A stretch of 5,082 nucleotides of DNA from Bacteroidales bacterium (lineage in GTDB: Bacteria > Bacteroidota > Bacteroidia > Bacteroidales > F082), in the NCBI GenBank assembly GCA_017616675.1, contig JAFZXR010000028.1:1-5082 (forward strand), in the 5' to 3' direction. Numbering within the stretch: position 1 is the stretch's first letter; each line of letters begins with the position of its first letter. Of the stretch, positions 1-5,082 are shown one piece after another. The translations under genes and the position numbers were made by a program. The notes below the pieces were generated by a model. That model saw nothing but the letters and a program-made list of their open reading frames with translations. It searched no databases and was not told the origin of the DNA.

Positions 1-30
1 AAGGATAAATCATATCTGTAAATTAGCGTG

Positions 31-38
31 CAAAAATA
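31..38 (-). promoter_or_regulatory. Possible leftward -7 promoter box (TATTTTTG)
   Basis: Read on the minus strand this is TATTTTTG followed by C, which fits the Bacteroidota -7 consensus TAnnTTTG. A transcript would start near position 24 and run out of the left edge, so it could serve a divergent gene that is not in the window. No -33 TTTG box is visible at the usual spacing, and the area is AT-rich, so the match may be chance. Positions 1-54 show no coding sequence. Confidence 0.3.
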
Positions 39-54
39 CAAAATTTTTGATTAT

Positions 55-200
55 GTCATTTCGACCGGAGTGAAACGGAGTGGAGAAATCTTCGCCATTC
101 AATTGCTCTGTATCATCAGATTGCTAGAGATTTATTCGCCTTTGGCGAATGCTTTCGCTTCGCTCAGGTCTCGACTTCACTTCGTTTCGCTCGAAATGAC
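55..200. repeat. Palindromic repeat copy A, with a nested 36-nt insert
   Basis: First of three copies of one element. The left arm (55-90) starts GTCATTTCGACCGGAGTG and is identical over 36 nt to the left arm of copy B. The right arm ends TTTCGCTCGAAATGAC and is an imperfect inverted repeat of the left (28 of 36 positions, with the outer 10 bp perfect). The right arm is split: GATTT (129-133) is separated from CTCGAC (170 onward) by 36 extra nt (134-169). Without them the copy would be 110 nt, close to the 112 nt of copy B. The core (91-128) is not recognisably like the cores of B and C. It lies upstream of the cutC promoter, in non-coding DNA. An open frame runs through it (28-300), but its peptide is repeat-derived and not a credible gene. 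Confidence 0.9.
134..150. repeat. Perfect 7-bp hairpin inside copy A
   Basis: ATTCGCC, TTT, GGCGAAT forms a perfect 7-bp stem with a 3-nt loop. It is the first half of the 36-nt segment present in copy A but absent from copies B and C. The other half (151-169) is rich in TTCGCTTCGCTC, resembling the arm units. This looks like a small palindrome inserted in, or an expansion of, the right arm. Confidence 0.75.
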
Positions 201-249
201 GAGAGGAGAATGCTTTTCGCAGAAAGGTGGCAATTTAATAATGACGACT

Positions 250-289
250 AATGACGAAAAATTATTATATTTGCAAAAATTTTGTCATT
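250..289. promoter_or_regulatory. 10-bp dyad around the cutC promoter
   Basis: AATGACGAAA (250-259) and TTTTGTCATT (280-289) are inverted repeats with one G-T mismatch, enclosing the TATATTTG box and ending exactly at the cutC ATG. They could be an operator. However, AATGAC and GTCATT are also the terminal hexamers of the palindromic repeat, and AATGACGA occurs three times here (195-202, 240-247, 250-257), so they may be solitary element ends. Function is unknown. Confidence 0.35.
266..273 (+). promoter_or_regulatory. cutC promoter, -7 box TATATTTG
   Basis: TATATTTG followed by CA is an exact match to the Bacteroidota sigma-factor -7 consensus TAnnTTTG. Transcription would begin around 279-281, giving a leader of only about 10 nt before the ATG at 290. 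Such short leaders without a Shine-Dalgarno sequence are plausible in this phylum. No clear -33 TTTG is seen 19-21 nt upstream. The box lies downstream of the alternative ATG at 251, which argues against that start. It probably drives both cutC and the mannosidase gene, because no second promoter is visible between them. Confidence 0.6.
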
Positions 290-997
290 ATGAGATTTGA
301 ACTTTGTGCAAACGGTTATCAGTCATTGAAAAATGGCATCGAGGGCGGTGCTGACTGCGCCGAGCTTTGCGAGGCGCTGGAAGTGGGAGGAGTGACACCA
401 TCATACGGGACGTTAATGCGATGCGGGGATGCGGCGCGACACATCATTCCAATTAGGGTTTTGATTCGCTGTAGACCGGGAAATTATATCTACAACGACG
501 ACGAAATAGCCATCATGTGCGAGGATATCAAATTGGTGAAAAACCTCGGCTACGAAGGCGTTGTAATCGGGGCATTGAATGAAAACGGCGACCTCGATGT
601 TCCCACAATCAAGAAGATGATGACGGCAGGGAAGGGGATGAAATTCACGTTCCACCGTGCCATCGACGCTTGTAACAATCCGCTCGACGCGATAGAGACG
701 CTGATAAGCCTCGGATTTGACAAAGTGCTCACATCTGGTTGTAAACCAACGGCTTACGAAGGCATCGACATGATTCGGGAGTTCCAGACTTTGTTCGGCG
801 ACCGCATCAACATCATGGCTGGAGGCGGCATCAACGAAAATAACGTCGAAAGGATAATTACTGCCACCGGAATCAGCAATGTTCACGCCTCTCTGACATC
901 ACCGCTCGCCACCGGAGTCGATAACACCGGCGCTTCAATGCTTTACAAAGTTTCAAATTTAGAAAGAATTAAGGAATTTGTAAAAATATTAAAATAA
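290..997 (+). CDS. cutC: CutC-family protein (copper homeostasis protein CutC)
   Basis: Predicted cytoplasmic TIM-barrel protein of 235 residues; the family is usually about 230-250 residues. Family signatures visible in order are the N-terminal FELCANGYQSL and GGADCAELCEAL, then GGVTPSYG, VLIRCRPGNY (family form is nearer IRPRGGDF), GVVIGALNENGDLD, FTFHRAIDAC, GFDKVLTSGCKPTA and INIMAGGGINENNV. The ATG at 290 is chosen over the one at 251 because similarity to the family starts there and the upstream one precedes the promoter box. There is no signal peptide. The name comes from a copper-sensitivity phenotype in E. coli. That link has been questioned, since the phenotype there was traced to a small RNA (MicL) encoded in the 3' part of the gene, so the true biochemical role is open. 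It is followed 1 nt after the stop by repeat copy B and then by a mannosidase gene. That context hints at carbohydrate metabolism rather than metals, which is inference. Confidence 0.93.
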   Translation: MRFELCANGYQSLKNGIEGGADCAELCEALEVGGVTPSYGTLMRCGDAARHIIPIRVLIRCRPGNYIYNDDEIAIMCEDIKLVKNLGYEGVVIGALNENGDLDVPTIKKMMTAGKGMKFTFHRAIDACNNPLDAIETLISLGFDKVLTSGCKPTAYEGIDMIREFQTLFGDRINIMAGGGINENNVERIITATGISNVHASLTSPLATGVDNTGASMLYKVSNLERIKEFVKILK

Positions 998-998
998 T

Positions 999-1110
999 GT
1001 CATTTCGACCGGAGTGAAACGGAGTGGAGAAATCCTTTATTAACGTAAACAATCGAATGATTTCGTAAAACGAAGATTTCTCGACTTCACTTCGTTTCGC
1101 TCGAAATGAC
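999..1110. repeat. Palindromic repeat copy B, between cutC and the mannosidase gene
   Basis: This 112-nt copy starts 1 nt after the cutC stop and ends 16 nt before the mannosidase ATG. It has a 36-nt left arm (999-1034, identical to that of copy A), a 40-nt core (1035-1074) and a 36-nt right arm (1075-1110) that matches the left as an imperfect inverted repeat (28 of 36). Each arm contains a degenerate unit repeated at 10-nt spacing, for example CGGAGTG twice in the left arm. Transcribed, it would fold into a long hairpin in the intercistronic region, where it could affect mRNA stability or the ratio of the two products. It has no U-tract, so it does not look like a standard terminator. Its core matches the core of copy C in 34 of 40 positions, same orientation. 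Confidence 0.92.
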
Positions 1111-1126
1111 GATTAAAACTACAATT

Positions 1127-3469
1127 ATGAAAAGAATATTTGTTATACTAATTTCAATTCTGTTTGTTGCTTGCTCCAGCCAAAACAGCAATGTGCAGTC
1201 TCTTAATCAAGGTTGGACCCTCAAAACTGACACTTTAAACATCAATTTGCAAGTGAATCTTCCTTCTGAGGCTCACGCTGACCTTTATGCCGCTGGCCTT
1301 ATCCCGCATCCTTACGGCGAAGGCGACGAAGAGCGACAACTGCAGTGGATTCCGCAGCATCAGTGGGATTATTCCCTGAATTTCGATGTCGATAAAAATA
1401 TTTGGCAAAATGATAATATTGACTTGATTTTCAATGGTTTAGATACTTATGCCGACGTTTGGCTCAATGGCGAAAAGATTATTCATTCGGATAATATGTT
1501 TGTCCGTTATGAAAAAGAGGTGAAAAATCTTCTGAAAAAGCGCGATAACGAATTGAAAGTGCGTTTCTATCCCTTTGATGCTCAGTGCGATAGCCTTATC
1601 AAGACTTATCGTCTGCATTTTCCTGAAAAATATGCCGTAATGCGAAAAGCCGCTTACCAGAATGGCTGGGACTGGGCGCCAAGGTATCTGAACATCGGCA
1701 TTTGGAAAGGCGTGGAACTGCTCGGCTGGGATGCTTTCAAAATAGAAAATGTCTCGATACTGACCGAGAACCTTAACGGAAACGATGCTGAGATGTCAGC
1801 AAATGTCGAGGTTTCATGCGATGGCGAACAGGAATTGAAGTTCGTGGTCATGCATAATGGCACTGAAATGGCGAAGCAGATTGTCTTCTCGGAAGGCAAA
1901 AACTTTGTCAAAATTCCTTTTGTGATGAAAAACGCCGAACTCTGGTGGCCGAACGAGATGGGCGAACAAAACATGACAGATTTCGAAATCAAAGTTTTTA
2001 AAAACAATAAACTCGTTGATAGTCATAAGATTACAACGGGAATCAGAAAAATCGAATTGATAGAAGAGCCCGACAGTATCGGGAGTGCCATGTATTTCAA
2101 GGTGAACGGCAAGAAAGTCTACATCAAAGGCGCCAACTATGTTCCCGAGGAGATGATTGAGACGTGGATGTCGAGAGAAAAGACCGAAAAATTGCTGGCT
2201 GAATGCGTGCCGGCTCATTTCAATATGCTCCGCGTTTGGGGCGGCGGCATCTATCCTCCTGATTATTTTTATGATATCTGTGACAGCCTCGGTATCATGG
2301 TGTGGCAGGATTTTATGTTTGCAGGTACGACATATCCATATTCTGACGAATTTTTGGACAACGTTAAAGAAGAAGCGATTCAGCAAGTCGTTCATTATCA
2401 GAGTCATCCGTCGCTGGCGATTTGGTGCGGCAACAACGAGGTGAGCGAAGGCTACGTCAACTGGGGATGGCAGAAATCGATGGGCTGGAGCGATGAAGAC
2501 TATGCCGAAATGAAACGCGGTATGGATAAGTTGTTTGCTGACATCTTCCCGGAAGTCGTTGAAAATTATGACGGTACGCATGACTATTGGGCGTCGTCGC
2601 CGAAAAACGGTTGGGGCAAGCCTGAGAGCCTGACAGAGGGCGACGTGCATTACTGGGGAGTTTGGTGGGGCGAGTTGCCATACGAGGCATATCTTGAGAA
2701 AGTCGGGCGATTCAACAGTGAATTTGGCTATCAGGCCTACCCGAATATCGAGACGAAACACCAGAAACATCCACGAGGCGAGGAATTGATTCAGAAACAC
2801 ATAAAAAAGTACATAAACGATGATGAAGCCGTCATTTCGAGCGAAGTCGAGAAATCCTCTACTGACGTAAACAATCAATTGATTTCGTTAAACGAAGATT
2901 TCTCCACTCCGTTACACTCCGGTCGAAATGACAATTGGGAGCGTAACGTATACTACAGCCAGCTTTCCCAGGCTTACGGCGTCGGCCTCGCCATCGAGGC
3001 CCAGCGAGCGGCGAAGCCGCGAAGCTGGGGCTCCCTCTACTGGCAACTCAACGACGCATGGCCGGTAATATCGTGGTCGTCAATAGATTATGAAGGCAAT
3101 AAAAAGATTCTGCACGAGAAACTCAAGGAGTTGTACGCCCCTATATTAATAGGTGTGCTCCCAACCACCGACGGCAACTTTACGGTTTACGCCGTCAGCG
3201 ACCTCTATCGTGAAATCAATGCCGATTTGGTGCTCAACGTCCGCGATTTCGATGAAAATCTTCTAAAATCTTATTCCGAAAAGGTCCAAATTCCTGAAAA
3301 CGGCTGCATTCATCTTTCTCTCGACGTGAACGATTTTGTTAAAGAGTTTGATAAGACAAAGATTTACATTGAGATGCAACTTATTGAAAATGATGAAGTT
3401 ATTGCCGAAAGAATCCAGTATCTCGTTTACCCTAAATTGCTCAACATGACCTTCCAAAGTGTATTGTGA
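1127..3469 (+). CDS. Glycoside hydrolase family 2 beta-mannosidase, lipoprotein, with a repeat insert
   Basis: Exo-acting beta-mannosidase (780 residues) expected to release terminal beta-linked mannose by the retaining mechanism of GH2. A lipoprotein signal precedes Cys16 (MKRIFVILISILFVAC), so the enzyme should be membrane-anchored outside the cytoplasm. The order is an N-terminal sugar-binding beta-sandwich (about 20-205) with GWDWAPR at 180-186, an Ig-like domain (about 210-320), then the catalytic barrel with KGANYVP (334-340), RVWGGG (369-374) and IWCGNNE with acid/base Glu438. The nucleophile is Glu532 in FNSEFGYQ, and WGSLYWQLNDAWP follows. The 94-residue Glu spacing is close to the 93 recalled for Bacteroides thetaiotaomicron BtMan2A. 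An Ig-like domain follows from about 672. Oddities: residues 569-602 are encoded by a palindromic repeat, and the protein stops just after YLVYPKLLNM, where relatives usually carry a further Ig-like domain of roughly 80-90 residues. The ATG at 1127 is chosen because it gives a clean lipoprotein signal; the one at 1106 lies inside the repeat. GH2 exo-glucosaminidase is less likely given the GNNE motif. Whether it is active is unknown. Confidence 0.9.
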   Translation: MKRIFVILISILFVACSSQNSNVQSLNQGWTLKTDTLNINLQVNLPSEAHADLYAAGLIPHPYGEGDEERQLQWIPQHQWDYSLNFDVDKNIWQNDNIDLIFNGLDTYADVWLNGEKIIHSDNMFVRYEKEVKNLLKKRDNELKVRFYPFDAQCDSLIKTYRLHFPEKYAVMRKAAYQNGWDWAPRYLNIGIWKGVELLGWDAFKIENVSILTENLNGNDAEMSANVEVSCDGEQELKFVVMHNGTEMAKQIVFSEGKNFVKIPFVMKNAELWWPNEMGEQNMTDFEIKVFKNNKLVDSHKITTGIRKIELIEEPDSIGSAMYFKVNGKKVYIKGANYVPEEMIETWMSREKTEKLLAECVPAHFNMLRVWGGGIYPPDYFYDICDSLGIMVWQDFMFAGTTYPYSDEFLDNVKEEAIQQVVHYQSHPSLAIWCGNNEVSEGYVNWGWQKSMGWSDEDYAEMKRGMDKLFADIFPEVVENYDGTHDYWASSPKNGWGKPESLTEGDVHYWGVWWGELPYEAYLEKVGRFNSEFGYQAYPNIETKHQKHPRGEELIQKHIKKYINDDEAVISSEVEKSSTDVNNQLISLNEDFSTPLHSGRNDNWERNVYYSQLSQAYGVGLAIEAQRAAKPRSWGSLYWQLNDAWPVISWSSIDYEGNKKILHEKLKELYAPILIGVLPTTDGNFTVYAVSDLYREINADLVLNVRDFDENLLKSYSEKVQIPENGCIHLSLDVNDFVKEFDKTKIYIEMQLIENDEVIAERIQYLVYPKLLNMTFQSVL
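2831..2932. repeat. Palindromic repeat copy C, inserted in frame in the mannosidase gene
   Basis: This 102-nt copy starts and ends on codon boundaries and encodes 34 residues, from VISSEVEKSS to LHSGRND. The left arm (2831-2856) is 26 nt and matches the reverse complement of copy B's right arm apart from a 10-nt gap. The core (2857-2896) matches copy B's core in 34 of 40 positions and contains the perfect palindrome AATCAATTGATT (2873-2884). The right arm (2897-2932) is the reverse complement of the left arm of A and B with one mismatch. The insert lies between the nucleophile Glu532 and the conserved YYSQLSQAYGVG segment, in a place where relatives have a short variable linker. It should therefore form a surface loop, which is inference from family memory. 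Confidence 0.93.
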
Positions 3470-3476
3470 GTATTTC
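3448..3476 (+). repeat. 29-bp direct repeat, copy 1, covering the mannosidase stop codon
   Basis: The 29 nt starting GACCTTCCAAAG and ending GTGAGTATTTC match 3526-3554 in 25 of 29 positions, 78 bp apart; the last 16 nt match in 15 of 16. Copy 1 contains the last seven codons and the stop of the mannosidase gene. Because one copy is coding and the other is in a terminator loop, shared function is unlikely; a local duplication or an element end is more plausible. Confidence 0.7.
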
Positions 3477-3495
3477 TAACAAAGCATTAAAATAA

Positions 3496-3576
3496 AAAGA
3501 TTATTGGTGCCATTTGCAGAAATGCGACCTACCACAGGGTACTGTGAGTATTTCGAAAATGGTACCAATAATCTTT
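3496..3576 (-). terminator. Large stem-loop terminator between convergent genes
   Basis: The arms 3496-3515 and 3557-3576 pair over 20 bp; the single non-identity is a G-U pair when transcribed rightward and an A-C mismatch when transcribed leftward. Inside are a second helix (GAAAT 3519-3523 with ATTTC 3550-3554) and an apical hairpin (3533-3546). On the minus strand the stem is followed by CTTTTTATTTT (complement of 3489-3499), a good U-tract for ending lepA, whose stop codon is only 2 nt from the stem. On the plus strand only CTTT closes the stem, so ending the mannosidase transcript here would be less efficient. The mannosidase stop is 26 nt upstream. Bidirectional use is inference. Confidence 0.75.
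3526..3554 (+). repeat. 29-bp direct repeat, copy 2, in the terminator loop
   Basis: Second copy of the sequence at 3448-3476 (25 of 29 identical). It lies between the two arms of the 81-nt stem-loop and provides its apical hairpin (CACAG, GGTA, CTGTG at 3533-3546). In copy 1 the corresponding CACAG is CAAAG and CTGTG is TTGTG, so the small hairpin is only intact here. Confidence 0.7.
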
Positions 3577-3578
3577 CG

Positions 3579-5082
3579 CTAATCCAGTTTCAGAACAGCG
3601 AGGAACGCCGACTGTGGCACTTCCACGTTGCCGATTTGGCGCATACGTTTCTTTCCTTCTTTCTGTTTCTCGAGAAGCTTGCGTTTACGCGAGATATCGC
3701 CACCGTAACATTTTGCGGTAACGTCTTTGCGGACTTGGCGTACGGTCTCGCGAGCGATGATTTTCGCTCCAATCGCAGCCTGGATAGCAATGTCGAACTG
3801 CTGACGAGGTATCAGTTCTTTGAGCTTTTCGCACATGCGGCGGCCGAAAGAGTAGGCGTGGTCGACGAAAATCAAGGTCGACAAGGCATCAACAGTGTCG
3901 CCGTTAAGCATGATGTCCAACTTGACCAGCTTCGATGGCTTGTAGCCGCAGATATGATAGTCGAAAGAAGCGTAGCCTCTTGATATGGATTTCAGTTTGT
4001 CGTAGAAGTCGAAGACGATCTCGCTCAGAGGCATCTCGAAAGTGAGCTCCACACGGTCGGTGGTGAGATAAACCTGGTTCTTCAAAATGCCGCGTCTCTC
4101 GATGCAAAGCGTCATAATAGAGCCGACATATTCGTTTTGTGAGATAATCTGTGCCAAAATATACGGTTCGTCTATGTGGTCGAGGCGTGTCGATTCCGGC
4201 ATTCCGCTTGGGTTGTGTACGTCGACGACGCTGCCGTCGGTGAGGTATGCCTTGAACGAGACGTTAGGCACCGTGGTGATGACGTCCATGTTGAACTCGC
4301 GGTCGAGGCGCTCCTGAATGATTTCCATGTGAAGCAATCCCAAGAATCCGCAGCGAAATCCGAAGCCCAATGCTGCTGAAGATTCCGGTTCCCAAACCAA
4401 CGACGCGTCGTTAAGTTGTAATTTTTCCAATGAACTTCTAAGCTCTTCATAGTCATCGGCATCGACAGGGTAGACGCCAGCGAAAACCATAGGCTTCACG
4501 TTCTCGAAGCCCGCAATTGGTTTGTCGCAAGGGTTATCAACCGATGTGATGGTGTCGCCGACCTTTACCTCTTTCGAAGTCTTGATGCCCGAAATGATAT
4601 ATCCCACGTTGCCTGCCGAAAGCTCCTTCTTCGGCACCTGTTTCATCTGTAAGACTCCAATCTCGTCGGCGTCGTATTCCATTCCAGTATTGAAAAACTT
4701 GACGTTTTCGCCGGTACGGATGGTGCCGTTCATGATACGGAAATAAGCAATAATGCCGCGGAACGAGTTGAAGACAGAGTCGAAAATCAACGCTTGGAGA
4801 GGTGCGTCCGGGTCGCCTTTCGGGGCAGGAATACGTTTTACGATGGCTTCCAAAATCTCCGGGACGCCGAATCCTGTGCGTGCCGAGCAGCGTAAAATGT
4901 CTTCGCGGTCGCAGCCAATGAGGTCGACAATCTGGTCTTCCACCTTCTCGGGCTGCGCGCTCTCCATATCGATTTTATTCAAAATTGGAATAACTTCCAG
5001 GTCGTGGTCGATAGCCATGTAAAGGTTGCTAATAGTCTGTGCCTGAATGCCTTGTGATGCATCGACGACGAGCAATGCGCCT
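3579..5082 (-). CDS. lepA: Elongation factor 4 (LepA), partial, N-terminus outside the window
   Basis: Ribosome-bound translational GTPase related to EF-G, thought to help ribosome assembly and initiation or to rescue stalled translation. The visible 500 codons start inside the G domain with [16 protein letters not shown]. The G4 motif NKID is at about 4968-4979 and G5 is SARTG (about 4872-4886), where SAK is more usual. Next come the EF-G-like domain [27 protein letters not shown], the [19 protein letters not shown] region, and the LepA-specific C-terminal domain ending in [19 protein letters not shown] and [16 protein letters not shown] (3582-3719), very typical of Bacteroidota LepA. About 100 N-terminal residues (P-loop, switch I, DTPGH) lie beyond the right edge, compared with a usual length near 595. 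The TTG at 5073-5075 is an internal leucine codon, not a start. No frameshift or truncation is seen. It is convergent with the mannosidase gene. Confidence 0.97.
   Translation of the reverse strand, partial: GALLVVDASQGIQAQTISNLYMAIDHDLEVIPILNKIDMESAQPEKVEDQIVDLIGCDREDILRCSARTGFGVPEILEAIVKRIPAPKGDPDAPLQALIFDSVFNSFRGIIAYFRIMNGTIRTGENVKFFNTGMEYDADEIGVLQMKQVPKKELSAGNVGYIISGIKTSKEVKVGDTITSVDNPCDKPIAGFENVKPMVFAGVYPVDADDYEELRSSLEKLQLNDASLVWEPESSAALGFGFRCGFLGLLHMEIIQERLDREFNMDVITTVPNVSFKAYLTDGSVVDVHNPSGMPESTRLDHIDEPYILAQIISQNEYVGSIMTLCIERRGILKNQVYLTTDRVELTFEMPLSEIVFDFYDKLKSISRGYASFDYHICGYKPSKLVKLDIMLNGDTVDALSTLIFVDHAYSFGRRMCEKLKELIPRQQFDIAIQAAIGAKIIARETVRQVRKDVTAKCYGGDISRKRKLLEKQKEGKKRMRQIGNVEVPQSAFLAVLKLD

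Noticed and set aside
28..300. Open frame of 90 codons over repeat copy A
   Set aside because: Most of it is translated repeat sequence, it runs through the cutC promoter and into the cutC start, and it resembles no protein family I recognise.
413..886. 157-codon open frame antisense to cutC
   Set aside because: It lies entirely opposite a well-conserved gene and has no recognisable motifs; it is a shadow of the cutC codon pattern.
55..1110. CRISPR array
   Set aside because: The repeats are long, palindromic, divergent in the middle and separated by genes rather than by regular short spacers; no cas gene is present.
988..1118. ATTAAAA on both sides of repeat copy B (988-994 and 1112-1118) as a target-site duplication
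   Set aside because: The two heptamers are not directly adjacent to the element (4 nt and 1 nt away), the DNA is AT-rich, and copies A and C show no equivalent.
1814..2878. 354-codon open frame antisense to the mannosidase gene
   Set aside because: Long but fully opposite conserved GH2 catalytic sequence; its peptide shows no domain, and no promoter box or start context is evident.
2999..3034. GC-rich imperfect palindrome around GCGGCGAAGCCGC as a further inserted element
   Set aside because: It encodes the family-conserved AQRAAKPRSWGSLYWQ stretch, so it is explained as ordinary coding sequence with a chance stem.
3496..3576. Integron attC-like site
   Set aside because: The paired GTTRRRY and RYYYAAC core sites are absent, there is no integrase gene, and the T-rich tail on the minus strand fits a terminator.
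3504..3983. 159-codon plus-strand open frame over the terminator and the end of lepA
   Set aside because: It starts inside the terminator stem and lies antisense to the most conserved part of lepA.
5073..5075. TTG as the start of a shortened lepA
   Set aside because: The frame continues upstream with GGC GCA to the window edge, matching the GALLVVDAS motif of intact LepA, so the gene is simply cut by the window.

Overview
The window looks like chromosomal DNA from a member of the Bacteroidota, most likely a gut- or host-associated Bacteroidales. The main reasons are a -7 promoter box of the TAnnTTTG type upstream of the first gene, start codons without a Shine-Dalgarno sequence and with AT-rich leaders, the character of the three proteins, and a palindromic repeat of the GTCATTTCGA...TCGAAATGAC type that I associate with this phylum. 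The genus cannot be fixed from this sequence.

Layout. Positions 1-289 are non-coding: a possible leftward promoter at the edge, copy A of a palindromic repeat (55-200), then the promoter of the first gene. cutC (290-997, +) encodes a CutC-family TIM-barrel protein. Copy B of the repeat (999-1110) fills almost the whole gap to the next gene. A GH2 beta-mannosidase lipoprotein (1127-3469, +) follows; its coding sequence contains copy C of the repeat (2831-2932) as an exact 34-codon, in-frame insert. A large stem-loop terminator (3496-3576) separates it from lepA (3579-5082, -), which is convergent and runs off the right edge, missing about its first 100 codons.

How it works together. cutC and the mannosidase gene probably form one transcription unit: same strand, no recognisable promoter between them, and a spacer that would be only about 17 nt without the repeat. 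The mannosidase should act outside the cytoplasm as a membrane-anchored exo-enzyme releasing terminal beta-mannose. lepA is an unrelated housekeeping translation GTPase.

The most interesting signal is the repeat family. Three copies lie within 2.9 kb: upstream of an operon, between its genes, and inside a catalytic domain. The copy in the gene is 10 nt shorter in one arm than its relatives. That change makes its length a multiple of three and removes a stop codon that the full arm would put in frame. Its core is also in the opposite orientation relative to its arms when compared with copy B. In addition, the mannosidase seems to lack the usual C-terminal Ig-like domain, and its coding sequence stops inside a 29-bp sequence that recurs in the loop of the downstream terminator. 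These points come from reading the sequence; no alignments or searches could be run.
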